The position numbers and the translations under genes are program-made. From CAZNSX01 sp964575845 (GTDB lineage Bacteria; UBA8248; CAZNSX01): a stretch of 64,000 bases of DNA. The notes under the pieces are model-generated. The model was not told the origin of the DNA. It saw only the letters and a list, made by a program, of their open reading frames with translations, and searched no databases. Position 1 is the first letter of the stretch, and every line of letters begins with the position of its first letter. This document shows, piece by piece, positions 17,221-25,679 of the stretch. Location of the stretch: assembly GCA_964575845.1 (NCBI GenBank), contig CAZNSX010000001.1, positions 62,001 to 126,000 on the forward strand, read 5' to 3'.

Positions 17221-17300
17221 TTCTCCTCTTCTCTACGGTGTTAGACGGCCGGGGGTTCCACCTCCCGGGGGCCGAGGGGCAATCTTGAGGGCATTTTCCG

Positions 17301-17329
17301 TTGACAGGGAGGACGCCTTAAAATATGAT
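17301..17329 (+). promoter_or_regulatory. Strong sigma70 promoter of the moa-trp-leu operon
   Basis: TTGACA at 17301-17306 and TATGAT at 17324-17329 with a 17-bp spacer. Transcription would start near 17336 and leave a leader of about 160 nt before moaD. Confidence 0.75.
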
Positions 17330-17335
17330 TATAAA

Positions 17336-17499
17336 GGAAATCAGGCCTTTAGGGCCGAGAAAAGCATGCTCCTCCCAATACCCCACTGAGGAGCGGGGGC
17401 GCCCGGCGAAAAAGCTCGAGGTGTCCCCTCTCCTCTTTTTCAAAGGGAAAGGGGCAGAGCCCTCGACGCGATAGGAGTTCTTGCCAGGGGGGGGTTCCC
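17336..17499 (+). promoter_or_regulatory. Structured 5' leader of the moa-trp-leu operon
   Basis: The leader can form several hairpins, such as CTCCTC/GAGGAG at 17370-17396, CCCCT/AGGGG at 17424-17455 and GGGC/GCCC just after. It has the length of a cis-regulatory RNA. A molybdenum- or tungsten-cofactor riboswitch would suit a moaDE operon, but the fold was not matched to any known consensus. Confidence 0.3.
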
Positions 17500-17757
17500 A
17501 TGAAGGTGAAGGTTAAATGTTTTGCCTGGGCCCGAGACGCCACGGGGAAGGAAGAGATAGAGGTGGAGCTTGAGGGCAATGCCTCGGTCAGGAGGTTGCT
17601 CCAGAAGCTTGCCGGGGATTACCCGCGGCTTGAGGAGCGGCTTTCCACGATGGCGGTGAGCGTAAATCAGGAGTTCGCCCGACCCGGTGACCCTATCTCG
17701 GACGGCGATGAGATAGCCCTCATCCCCCCGATAAGCGGAGGCGGGAAGGATGTTTGA
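17500..17757 (+). CDS. moaD: Molybdopterin synthase sulfur-carrier subunit, MoaD
   Basis: Ubiquitin-like protein of 85 residues: KVKCFAWARDATGKEEIEVE at the start, ASVRRLLQKLAGDYP in the middle and DGDEIALIPPISGG near the end. MoaD normally ends with this Gly-Gly, which is adenylated and thiocarboxylated to carry sulfur to MoaE. Here four further residues, GKDV, are encoded before the stop because moaE starts inside the gene (overlap 8 bp). The tail would have to be removed for activity, unless the protein tolerates it. It opens a long operon. Confidence 0.85.
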   Translation: MKVKVKCFAWARDATGKEEIEVELEGNASVRRLLQKLAGDYPRLEERLSTMAVSVNQEFARPGDPISDGDEIALIPPISGGGKDV

Positions 17758-18196
17758 GATAGCCGAGAGGCCCATCAGCCCGCATGAGGTGATGGAGGTA
17801 GTGGCCGATGAGGCCAATGGCGCGATAGTGCATTTCAGCGGCGTGGTCAGGCGCTACTCCAGGGGAAGGAGGATCAGATACCTGGAGTATCAGGCCTATC
17901 CCGAAATGGCGGAAAAGAAGATGAGGCAGATAGGCCGGGAGATTGCCGAGCGGTTCGGTATAGAGAACCTCGCCATGGTCCACCGCGTGGGCCGCCTGGA
18001 GGTGGGAGAGAACGCGGTGGTCATAGCCGCTGCCGCTCCCCACCGGGACGAGGCCTTCAAGGCCTGCCGCTATGCCATCGACCGGCTGAAAGAGGTGGTT
18101 CCGATCTGGAAGAAGGAGGTCACAGAGGAGGGGGACTACTGGGTAGAGGAATGTGCTGTGGACTCGGAGAGAGCGGCGGGGCATGGTCAGGGTTAA
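17750..18196 (+). CDS. moaE: Molybdopterin synthase catalytic subunit, MoaE
   Basis: Protein of 148 residues with the MoaE pattern NGAIVHFSGVVRRYSRGRRIRYLEYQAYPEMAEKKM, MVHRVGRLEVGENAVVIAAAAPHRDEAFKACRYAIDRLKEVVPIWKKE; the PIWKKE lysines are the conserved active-site pair. With MoaD it adds the dithiolene sulfurs to precursor Z to make molybdopterin, needed by the AOR and molybdenum hydroxylase encoded in this window. The end overlaps trpF by 14 bp. Confidence 0.93.
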   Translation: MFEIAERPISPHEVMEVVADEANGAIVHFSGVVRRYSRGRRIRYLEYQAYPEMAEKKMRQIGREIAERFGIENLAMVHRVGRLEVGENAVVIAAAAPHRDEAFKACRYAIDRLKEVVPIWKKEVTEEGDYWVEECAVDSERAAGHGQG

Positions 18197-18809
18197 GGTC
18201 TGCGGCATCACAAATGAGGTCGATGCCCTCGGGGCGGTAGAGGCTGGCGCCGACGCCCTGGGCTTTAATTTTGTGGAAGGAACGCTAAGATGCTTAGAGC
18301 CCGAGAGGGCCCGTGCCATAATAAGAGACCTTCCCGCTTTCGTGGCCACGGTGGGGGTATTCGTGGATGCCCCTCTGGGGAGGATGAGAGCCACGGGGAG
18401 GCTCTGCTCCCTCACCCTCCTTCAGCTCCACGGAGAGGAGCCTCCCGGGGTGTGTCGCGCTTTAGGGGCTGAAGGCTGGCGCATAATCAAAGCCTTCAAG
18501 ATGAAGGGGCCGGAGAGCCTGGAGGAAATGCGCCGCTACCGCGGCTGCGCCCGCCTTCTTGACGCTTACCAGCCAGGTCTCGCAGGAGGTACGGGAAGGA
18601 GCTTTGATTGGGAGCTGGCGGCAAGAGCCCAGGAGGAAGCGCCCATAATCCTGGCGGGCGGCCTCACGCCAGAGAATGTGGAGGAGGCGGTGAGGAGGGT
18701 TAAGCCCTATGCTGTAGATGTTTGCAGCGGTGTGGAGGCTGAGCCTGGGCGAAAGGATACGGGACTTCTCAGGGATTTCATCAAAAGGGCAAAGGCGGCT
18801 TTAGATTGA
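18183..18809 (+). CDS. trpF: Phosphoribosylanthranilate isomerase
   Basis: TIM-barrel enzyme of 208 residues: VKVCGITNEVDALGAVEAGADALGFNF at the start (catalytic Cys in KVCGI), LLQLHGEEPP in the middle, LLDAY then GGTGRSFDW, and ILAGGLTPENVEEAVRRVKPYAVDVCSGVEAEPG at the end. It catalyses the Amadori rearrangement in tryptophan synthesis. ATG 18183 places the start just before the conserved strand; an upstream start at 18153 would add only residues overlapping moaE. Confidence 0.94.
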   Translation: MVRVKVCGITNEVDALGAVEAGADALGFNFVEGTLRCLEPERARAIIRDLPAFVATVGVFVDAPLGRMRATGRLCSLTLLQLHGEEPPGVCRALGAEGWRIIKAFKMKGPESLEEMRRYRGCARLLDAYQPGLAGGTGRSFDWELAARAQEEAPIILAGGLTPENVEEAVRRVKPYAVDVCSGVEAEPGRKDTGLLRDFIKRAKAALD

Positions 18810-18819
18810 GGGCCTTGAA

Positions 18820-20043
18820 GTGGGGGTTTTGAGGAAGGGAAGGGCGGTCTCAGAGCTCGAGAAGAAGGGGCACTTCGCCTCTTACGGGGGCCAGTTTGTG
18901 CCCGAGACCCTGATGCCCGCCCTGAAGGAGCTCGAAGAGGCCTATGAAGAGGCTTCCAAGGACCCTACTTTCAGGGCCGAGCTGGACTATCTCCTGAATA
19001 AATATGCAGGGCGCCCCACCCCCCTCTATCACGCTGCACGGCTCTCGGCGGCTCTTCCCGCGGGAAAGGTTTATCTCAAGCGGGAGGACCTCGCTCACAC
19101 TGGAGCCCACAAGATAAACAATACCCTGGGCCAGGCGTTGCTGGCAAAGCGCATCGGGAAAAGCCGCCTGATTGCGGAAACTGGAGCGGGGCAGCACGGG
19201 GTCGCGACAGCCACCGCCGCCGCCCTCATGGGGACCGAGTGCGATATCTACATGGGCGAGGAGGATATGGAGCGCCAATCGCTCAATGTCTTCCGCATGC
19301 GCGTCCTGGGAGCAAGGGTCATCTCGGTCACGTCGGGCACGAGAACCTTAAAAGACGCCACTAACGAGACCCTGCGCGACTGGACGGCCTCCGTACGCTC
19401 CACCCACTACGTTTTGGGGTCGGTCGTGGGGCCCCATCCTTTCCCCACGATGATCCGCGACTTCCAGTCCGTCATCGGAAAGGAGGCTCGAGACCAGATC
19501 TTGGAAAAGGAGGGAAGGCTCCCCGAATACCTCCTGGCCTGCGTGGGCGGTGGCAGCAATTCCATCGGGTTGTTCCATCCTTTCTTCACGGACGAGGATG
19601 TCGCCTTCATAGGGGTGGAGGCCGCGGGGGAAGGTCTTGAGACGGGAAGGCACGGTGCCGCCCTGGCGGTGGGGCGGGTTGGCGTGCTCCACGGGAGCAG
19701 AAGCTATCTTCTCTACGACGATGACGGCCAGATTCACCCGGCCCATTCCATCTCGGCGGGCCTCGACTACCCGGGGGTGGGCCCCGAGCACAGCTTCTAC
19801 AAGGATATCGGAAGGGCAAGCTATGTATCCGTAACCGATGAAGAAGCTGTCCAGGGATTCAGGCTGCTTTCCCGCACCGAGGGGATAATTCCCGCGCTTG
19901 AGGCCGCTCACGCGGTGGCCTACCTTCCCACCTTGGCCCGAGAGCTGAAAAGGGGCTCCCTCGTTGTTCTCTGCCTTTCGGGAAGGGGAGATAAAGATGT
20001 GGAGGTGGTTTCCCGATTCCTCGAGGAGCGTGGAGAGGGCTAG
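18820..20043 (+). CDS. trpB: Tryptophan synthase beta chain
   Basis: PLP enzyme of 407 residues. The PLP lysine is in HTGAHKINNTLGQALLAKR at about residue 95; the phosphate-binding GGGSNSIG is near residue 240, and LAGGTG-type substrate loop GAGQHGVATATAAAL near 125. It joins indole and serine to make tryptophan with TrpA. Translation may begin at GTG 18820 or TTG 18829. TrpA follows with its start codon directly after the stop. Confidence 0.96.
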   Translation: MGVLRKGRAVSELEKKGHFASYGGQFVPETLMPALKELEEAYEEASKDPTFRAELDYLLNKYAGRPTPLYHAARLSAALPAGKVYLKREDLAHTGAHKINNTLGQALLAKRIGKSRLIAETGAGQHGVATATAAALMGTECDIYMGEEDMERQSLNVFRMRVLGARVISVTSGTRTLKDATNETLRDWTASVRSTHYVLGSVVGPHPFPTMIRDFQSVIGKEARDQILEKEGRLPEYLLACVGGGSNSIGLFHPFFTDEDVAFIGVEAAGEGLETGRHGAALAVGRVGVLHGSRSYLLYDDDGQIHPAHSISAGLDYPGVGPEHSFYKDIGRASYVSVTDEEAVQGFRLLSRTEGIIPALEAAHAVAYLPTLARELKRGSLVVLCLSGRGDKDVEVVSRFLEERGEG

Positions 20044-20862
20044 GTGGAAAGAATCGCCCAGACCTTCAAGAGACTCAGCCGGGAAGGGCGAAAGGCCCTC
20101 ATCCCTTACATCACTGCAGGCGACCCCAGGCTCTCCTTCACCCGCACTCTCCTCCCCAGGCTCGCTGAGAGTGGGGCAGACCTCATAGAGCTGGGCATCC
20201 CTTTTTCAGACCCCATAGCCGATGGCCCTACGATCCAGAGGGCTTCCCAGAGGGCCCTCGCCTCGGGGACTACCTTGAGGCGTGTCCTTGGCCTCGTAGG
20301 AGAGCTGAGAGATGAGGTTGAGACCCCCCTTATTCTCATGACCTATTATAATCCGGTCGTCGCATACGGTGAGGAGGCCCTGGCGGAGGATGCCCTTAGG
20401 GCGGGGGTGGATGGGCTCATCATCCCGGACCTTCCGCCTGAGGAGGCGGCTATCCTTCGGGAGAAGACGCTGGAAGCAGGGCCGGACTTGATCTTCATGC
20501 TCGCTCCCACGAGCACCCCTGAGCGGGTGGAGCTGGTGAAGGAGGTCGGACGGGGGTTTATCTATTATGTGGCCCAGATGGGCGTCACTGGAGCCAGAGA
20601 GCGGCTGCCGGAGGAGCTGGCGGGGGCTCTCCTGCGGCTCTCCTCTCAGAAAAGCCTTCCTCTGGCCGTGGGTTTCGGGATTAAGACGCCCGAGCAGGCG
20701 GTGAGGGTGGCTTCCATGGCTGATGGCGTCATCGTGGGAAGTGCCCTCATAGAGGCTATGGAGAAGACGCCCGATGAGGCGGAGAAGGTCGGGGCGGCCG
20801 TTCGTTTTATACGGGCGATGGCGCAAGCCCTGAGGGAGCGTGCGGGGGCTTCCCTCGCCTAG
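20044..20862 (+). CDS. trpA: Tryptophan synthase alpha chain
   Basis: TIM-barrel enzyme of 272 residues starting at GTG. The catalytic pair is visible in ADLIELGIPFSDPIADGPTIQ (Glu and Asp). TPLILMTYYNPVVAYG, IIPDLPPEEA, YYVAQMGVTGAR and VGFGIKTPEQA are all in place. It cleaves indole-3-glycerol phosphate and passes indole to TrpB. trpC, trpD and trpE are not in the window, so the tryptophan pathway is split. Confidence 0.96.
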   Translation: MERIAQTFKRLSREGRKALIPYITAGDPRLSFTRTLLPRLAESGADLIELGIPFSDPIADGPTIQRASQRALASGTTLRRVLGLVGELRDEVETPLILMTYYNPVVAYGEEALAEDALRAGVDGLIIPDLPPEEAAILREKTLEAGPDLIFMLAPTSTPERVELVKEVGRGFIYYVAQMGVTGARERLPEELAGALLRLSSQKSLPLAVGFGIKTPEQAVRVASMADGVIVGSALIEAMEKTPDEAEKVGAAVRFIRAMAQALRERAGASLA

Positions 20863-20881
20863 GAGGATCACTCACTTGGGA

Positions 20882-22138
20882 ATGACCATAACCGAGAAAA
20901 TCCTGGCGGCCCACGCACAAGAGGAGCACCTCGAGCCCGGCCAGCTCATCATGGCGCGGGTGGATGTGGCTCTAGGAAATGACATCACCGCCCCCATTTC
21001 CATTGCAGAATTCAAGAAGGCGGGGGCCGGTCGGGTCTTTGACCGGGACCGAGTGATCCTCGTTGCCGACCATTTCACCCCGAGCAAGGACATAAAGGCG
21101 GCCGAGAACGTGAAGGTGCTGAGGGAGTTTGCCAGAGAGCAGGAGCTCACCCATTTCTTCGAGAGCGGCTCCTCAGGCATAGAGCATGCGCTTCTTCCCG
21201 AGCAGGGCCTCGTGCATCCCGGGGAGCTCATCATAGGGGCCGACAGCCACACCTGCACCTACGGGGCGCTCGGTGCCTTCGCGACAGGTGTCGGGAGCAC
21301 GGACTTGGCTGCGGGCATGATAACGGGGGAGCTATGGTTCAAGGTGCCCCAGAGCGTTAAGTTTATCTTCAGGGGAAAGCTAATGCCCTGGGTATCGGGA
21401 AAGGACCTCATCCTTTATACCATCGGTAAGATAGGGGTTGATGGTGCACGATATGAGGCGATGGAGTTTGAGGGGGAGGTCATAGAAAGTCTTCCCATGG
21501 ATGACCGCCTGACCATCTGTAACATGGCTGTTGAGGCCGGGGCCAAGAATGGCATCATCCCCCCGGATGATATAACGCTCGAATATATGAAGGGCCGCTC
21601 CCTAAGGGAGTTCAAGCTATACCGGAGCGACCCCGATGCCAGCTACCGGCGGGTCTTCGAGTTTGACGGAGCGGAGATAGAACCCCAGGTCGCCTTTCCC
21701 CATCTCCCCGAGAACGTAAGGCCCGTGGGGGAGGCCGCCCATGTGACGATAGACCAGGCTGTGATCGGCTCTTGCACCAACGGGCGGCTCTCGGACCTGC
21801 GTGTCGCGGCCCGGATTCTCAAAGGGCGCCGAGTAAACTCAAACGTGCGCCTCATACTCATTCCGGCGACCCCAACCATTTACCACGAGGCCCTTAAGGA
21901 GGGGCTCATTGAAGCCTTCCTTGAGGCGGGGGGTGTGGTTTGCCCTCCCACCTGTGGGCCGTGCATCGGCGGACACATGGGCGTTCTGGCCGAAGGGGAG
22001 CGGGCTGTTTCCACCACTAACCGGAACTTTGTGGGCAGGATGGGTCATCCCAAGAGTGAGGTCTACCTGGCGAGCCCGGCCGTGGCGGCGGCCTCGGCCG
22101 TCATGGGCCGACTGGCCCATCCCGAAGAAGTTCGATAA
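20882..22138 (+). CDS. leuC: 3-isopropylmalate dehydratase large subunit
   Basis: Aconitase-family protein of about 418 residues. The cluster-binding cysteines are visible in SHTCTYGALGAFATGVGSTD, VIGSCTNGRLSDL and CPPTCGPCIGGHMG. The length and the start MTITEKILAAHA are those of the shorter, archaeal-type LeuC group, which works with a separate small subunit. It isomerises isopropylmalate in leucine synthesis; homoaconitase is a possible alternative in this group. A TTG at 20876 is a better distance from AGGAGG (20863-20868) than ATG 20882, so two extra residues are possible. Confidence 0.92.
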   Translation: MTITEKILAAHAQEEHLEPGQLIMARVDVALGNDITAPISIAEFKKAGAGRVFDRDRVILVADHFTPSKDIKAAENVKVLREFAREQELTHFFESGSSGIEHALLPEQGLVHPGELIIGADSHTCTYGALGAFATGVGSTDLAAGMITGELWFKVPQSVKFIFRGKLMPWVSGKDLILYTIGKIGVDGARYEAMEFEGEVIESLPMDDRLTICNMAVEAGAKNGIIPPDDITLEYMKGRSLREFKLYRSDPDASYRRVFEFDGAEIEPQVAFPHLPENVRPVGEAAHVTIDQAVIGSCTNGRLSDLRVAARILKGRRVNSNVRLILIPATPTIYHEALKEGLIEAFLEAGGVVCPPTCGPCIGGHMGVLAEGERAVSTTNRNFVGRMGHPKSEVYLASPAVAAASAVMGRLAHPEEVR

Positions 22139-22148
22139 GGAGAAGGAG

Positions 22149-22640
22149 ATGGAGTTCGAGGGCGCGGTCATAAAATACGGTGATAACGTGAATACCGATG
22201 TTATCATTCCTGCTCGGTATCTCACCATAACAGAGCCCTCTGAACTTGCCGCCCACTGCATGGAGGACCTTGACCCCGATTTTCACCTTAAGGTGAGCCC
22301 GGGGGATATCCTGGTGGCGGGAGAGAACTTCGGCTGCGGCTCCTCCCGCGAGCATGCGCCCCTCGCCATAAAGGCTTCGGGAATAGCATGTGTCATAGCA
22401 TCGAGCTTCGCCCGGATCTTTTACCGAAACGCGCTTAACATCGGTCTTCCCATCCTGGAATGCCCCGAGGCCTCGCGAGGGCTTGAGGCCGGGGATAGGG
22501 TGAGGGTGAGCCTCGGCGAGGGTGTCATCAAAAACCTGAGTCGGAGTGCGGCGTACCGAACAGTTCCTCTCCCCCCCTTCATCCAGGATATCGTGGCCGC
22601 TGGCGGCCTCATGAGCCACATAACCTCCAGGAGGGCCTGA
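22149..22640 (+). CDS. leuD: 3-isopropylmalate dehydratase small subunit
   Basis: Protein of 163 residues: KYGDNVNTDVIIPARYLT at the start, ILVAGENFGCGSSREHAPLAIKASGIACVIASSFARIFYRNALNIGLPIL in the middle. These are the swivelling-domain signatures of LeuD, with the GCGSSREHA substrate loop. Pairs with LeuC encoded 10 bp upstream. ATG 22149 follows AAGGAGA. Confidence 0.95.
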   Translation: MEFEGAVIKYGDNVNTDVIIPARYLTITEPSELAAHCMEDLDPDFHLKVSPGDILVAGENFGCGSSREHAPLAIKASGIACVIASSFARIFYRNALNIGLPILECPEASRGLEAGDRVRVSLGEGVIKNLSRSAAYRTVPLPPFIQDIVAAGGLMSHITSRRA

Positions 22641-22641
22641 G

Positions 22642-23727
22642 GTGGCCCACCGAATAGCCCTCATGCCGGGGGATGGAATCGGCCCAGAGGTGATAGCTGC
22701 AGCCAGGGCCGTCCTCAAGGCCGTGTCGGAGCGTTTCGGGCTTGAGTTTGAGTTCAGGGAGCTCCTGGTGGGAGGTGCCGCCTATGAGAAACAGGGCGTC
22801 CCCCTTCCCGAGGAGACCCTCAAGGTCTGCCGCGAGTGCCGCGCGGGGCTCCTCGGAGCCGTGGGGGGGCCCCGCTGGGAGAGCCTTGAGAGGGACCTTC
22901 GCCCCGAGCGCGCCCTCCTCGGCCTGAGGCGGGAGCTTGACCTCTTCGGGAACCTCCGCCCAGCCAAAATGTTTGACGCCCTCGTCGATGCCTCAACCCT
23001 CAGGCCGGAGGTGGTGCGGGGTCTCGACATCCTGGTTGTGAGGGAGGGGACGCGCGGCATCTATTTCGGCGAGCCTCGGGGAATAGAAGATTGCGGGGAG
23101 GGCGAGAGGGGCTTTAACACCATGACTTACACCAGGGGCGAGATAGAGCGCATCGTGCGCATGGCCTTTGAGCTGGCGAGGAGGCGGCGGGGAAGGGTGA
23201 CCTCCGTCGATAAGAGCAACGTGCTTGAGGTGATGGAGCTCTGGCGGCGGGTGGCCACAGAGGTGGCCCGTGATTTCCCGGAGGTTGAGTTCGGCCACAT
23301 GTATGTGGATAATTGCGCGATGCAGCTCGTGCGGAATCCCAAGCAATTTGATGTTATAGTTACCGGCAATGTGTTCGGCGATATTCTGAGCGATGAGGCC
23401 GCCATGCTCACGGGCTCAATCGGCATGCTGGCCTCGGCCAACAAGAGTGCGGGTCCGTTCGGGATCTATGAACCCGTTCACGGGAGCGCACCCGATATAG
23501 CCGGAAGGGATGGGGCAAACCCGCTGGCCGCCATACTATCGGCGGCCATGATGCTGCAGTACTCTCTGGATGAAGTCGAGGCTGCGGGGGCCATCGAGCG
23601 CGCGGTGGGGCGGGTACTCGAGCGAGGTTATCGGACGGGTGACATTCATACGCCGGGCAAGGAACTCGTGGGCACAAAGACCATGGGACATCTTGTGGCA
23701 GAGGAGGTCTTGAGAGATGGCCGGTAA
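22642..23727 (+). CDS. leuB: 3-isopropylmalate dehydrogenase
   Basis: NAD-dependent decarboxylating dehydrogenase of 361 residues starting at GTG one base after the leuD stop. Features: IALMPGDGIGPEVI, GAVGGPRWESLERDLRPERALLGLRRELDLFGNLRPA (the LeuB-type substrate loop), VTSVDKSNVLEV, MYVDNCAMQLVRNPKQFDVIVTGNVFGDILSDEAAMLTGSIGMLAS and YEPVHGSAPDIAG. It completes leucine-branch oxidation after LeuCD; leuA is not in the window. Confidence 0.95.
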   Translation: MAHRIALMPGDGIGPEVIAAARAVLKAVSERFGLEFEFRELLVGGAAYEKQGVPLPEETLKVCRECRAGLLGAVGGPRWESLERDLRPERALLGLRRELDLFGNLRPAKMFDALVDASTLRPEVVRGLDILVVREGTRGIYFGEPRGIEDCGEGERGFNTMTYTRGEIERIVRMAFELARRRRGRVTSVDKSNVLEVMELWRRVATEVARDFPEVEFGHMYVDNCAMQLVRNPKQFDVIVTGNVFGDILSDEAAMLTGSIGMLASANKSAGPFGIYEPVHGSAPDIAGRDGANPLAAILSAAMMLQYSLDEVEAAGAIERAVGRVLERGYRTGDIHTPGKELVGTKTMGHLVAEEVLRDGR

Positions 23728-24775
23728 GAGGGGCTTGCGGGTGGCGGTGGCGGGAGCCACGGGCGCCGTGGGAAGGGAGATGCTGGCGGTGTTGGAGCAG
23801 AGGGGCTTTCCGGTAGCGGAGGTGAAATGCCTGGCCTCGGAGCGCTCGGCTGGAAAGCGCCTTCCCTTCAAGGGGAAGGAAGTGGAAATAAAGAGGCTCT
23901 CACGGGATTCCTTTGACGGGGTAGACCTCGCTCTCTTCTCCGCGGGCGGCGCGAGGAGCCTTGAGTTCGCGCCGGAGGCCGTGAGGGCCGGGGCCACAGT
24001 GGTGGACAACAGCAGCGCATTCCGCATGGAGAAGGATGTCCCCCTGGTTGTCCCTGAAGTGAACCCCAAGGATGTGGCCTGGCATAAAGGCATCATCGCC
24101 AACCCCAACTGCTCCACCATCCAGATGGTCGTGGCACTCAAGCCGCTTCACGATGCCGCCAGGATAAAGCGCATCGTCGTTGCCACCTATCAGTCGGTAT
24201 CTGGAACCGGGCTCAAGGCCATGGATGAGCTGGACCGGCAGACGAGGGCCATTCTGGAGGGAAAGCCCATCGAGAAGAAAGTCTACCCACATCAGATAGC
24301 TTTCAACTGCCTCCCCCATATCGATGTCTTCCTTGAAAACGGCTATTCCAAGGAAGAGATGAAGATGGTCAACGAGACCAGGAAGATTATGGGAGATGAC
24401 TCCATCAGGGTCACGGCCACGACGGTGAGGGTCCCTGTATTCAAGGCTCATAGTGAGGCGGTAAATATCGAGACCGAGAGGAAGCTCACGGCTCATGAGG
24501 CCAGAGAGCTTCTGCGCCGCGCGCCCGGGGTCATATTGCTCGATGACCTGGGCCAGAACCTCTACCCCCTGGCCGTAGACGCGGCCGGGAGGGATGAGGT
24601 TTTTGTGGGGAGAATCCGCGAAGACATCTCCTGCGAGAAGGGCCTCGACCTCTGGGTCGTCTCTGATAACCTCCGCAAGGGGGCGGCGCTCAACGCTGTG
24701 CAGATAGCGGAGCTTCTGCTTCGGGAGGGCTACTTCAAGGGTGCCCCCGCCGGGAGGGTTGCCGCAAGAGGGTAA
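23717..24775 (+). CDS. asd: Aspartate-semialdehyde dehydrogenase
   Basis: Protein of 352 residues: VAVAGATGAVGREMLAVLEQRGFPV (NADP-binding), the active-site Cys in NPNCSTIQMVVALKPL at about residue 134, YQSVSGTGLKAMDEL, and RVPVFKAHSEAVNIE. It makes aspartate semialdehyde for lysine, threonine and methionine. It overlaps the leuB 3' end by 11 bp, so translation is probably coupled. Confidence 0.95.
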   Translation: MAGKRGLRVAVAGATGAVGREMLAVLEQRGFPVAEVKCLASERSAGKRLPFKGKEVEIKRLSRDSFDGVDLALFSAGGARSLEFAPEAVRAGATVVDNSSAFRMEKDVPLVVPEVNPKDVAWHKGIIANPNCSTIQMVVALKPLHDAARIKRIVVATYQSVSGTGLKAMDELDRQTRAILEGKPIEKKVYPHQIAFNCLPHIDVFLENGYSKEEMKMVNETRKIMGDDSIRVTATTVRVPVFKAHSEAVNIETERKLTAHEARELLRRAPGVILLDDLGQNLYPLAVDAAGRDEVFVGRIREDISCEKGLDLWVVSDNLRKGAALNAVQIAELLLREGYFKGAPAGRVAARG

Positions 24776-24807
24776 GACAAGCCTCCGGTCGTTCGAAAGA
24801 AGGGGAC

Positions 24808-25671
24808 ATGAGCGAAGCCCTAACAGGTGTAATCGGCGGAAGCGGGCTCTACCAGATGGAAGGCTTTGAGGGAGCCCGGGAGGTTGAGCTGGAGACCCCC
24901 TTTGGCTCCCCCTCGGGCCCTTATCTTCTAGGGCGGCTTGAGGGAAAGCCCTTTGCTTTCCTGCCCCGCCATGGCAAGGGCCACCGCCTCATGCCCTCTG
25001 AGCTTCCGTTCAGGGCCAATATCTGGGGATTTAAGAAGCTGGGGGCCCAGTGGATAATCTCGGTGAGCGCTGTCGGAAGCCTTAGGGAGGAGATAGAGCC
25101 GGGACACATCGTCATCCCCGACCAGTTTTTCGACCGAACCAGAACACGGGTGGCCACTTTCTTCGGCGATGGCATCGCGGGCCACATAACCTTTGCCGAC
25201 CCCATCTGCCCTGAGCTCGCAGGGGCCCTCCACCGGGCGAGCCAAGCGGCGGGTGCCACAGTTCACAAGGGGGGTGCCTACGTCTGCATGGAGGGGCCCG
25301 CCTTCTCCACCCGAGCCGAGAGCAGGCTCTACCGGAGCTGGGGCCTGGATGTGGTGGGCATGACCAATATTCCTGAGGCGAAGCTGGCGCGGGAGGCGGA
25401 GCTCTGCTACGCCACCCTTGCGCTCGCCACCGACTACGACTGCTGGCACGAGAGCGAGGAGGATGTCACGATCGAGGCCGTTCTGGGGGTCATAAAGAGG
25501 AACGTGGAAATGGCCCAAAAGATAATCAGGGCGGCCGCACGGGAGATGGGAGAAGTGCCGCACTGCTCCTGTCCGAGGGCTCTCGAGAACGCCATTCTCA
25601 CCTCTCCTGAGCTCATCCCGGCGGAGGTTAAGGAGCGCCTTTCAGTCATAATCGGAAAATACATAAAGTAA
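24808..25671 (+). CDS. mtnP: S-methyl-5'-thioadenosine phosphorylase
   Basis: Purine nucleoside phosphorylase family protein of 287 residues: TGVIGGSGLYQMEGF, FLPRHGKGHRLMPSELPFRANIWGFKKLG, SVSAVGSLREEI, YVCMEGPAFSTRAESRLYRSWGLDVVGMTNIPEAKLAREAELCYATLALATDYDCW. The DYDCWH segment and this length are typical of MTAP, which salvages methylthioadenosine to adenine and methylthioribose phosphate. S-methyl-5'-thioinosine phosphorylase is a close alternative. Confidence 0.92.
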   Translation: MSEALTGVIGGSGLYQMEGFEGAREVELETPFGSPSGPYLLGRLEGKPFAFLPRHGKGHRLMPSELPFRANIWGFKKLGAQWIISVSAVGSLREEIEPGHIVIPDQFFDRTRTRVATFFGDGIAGHITFADPICPELAGALHRASQAAGATVHKGGAYVCMEGPAFSTRAESRLYRSWGLDVVGMTNIPEAKLAREAELCYATLALATDYDCWHESEEDVTIEAVLGVIKRNVEMAQKIIRAAAREMGEVPHCSCPRALENAILTSPELIPAEVKERLSVIIGKYIK

Positions 25672-25679
25672 GGGGAACT

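Noticed and set aside
17241..17259. CGTCTAA and GGAAC on the minus strand as an ECF autoregulatory promoter of the sigma operon
   Set aside because: The two boxes are only about 8 bp apart, far from the 15-17 bp spacing needed.
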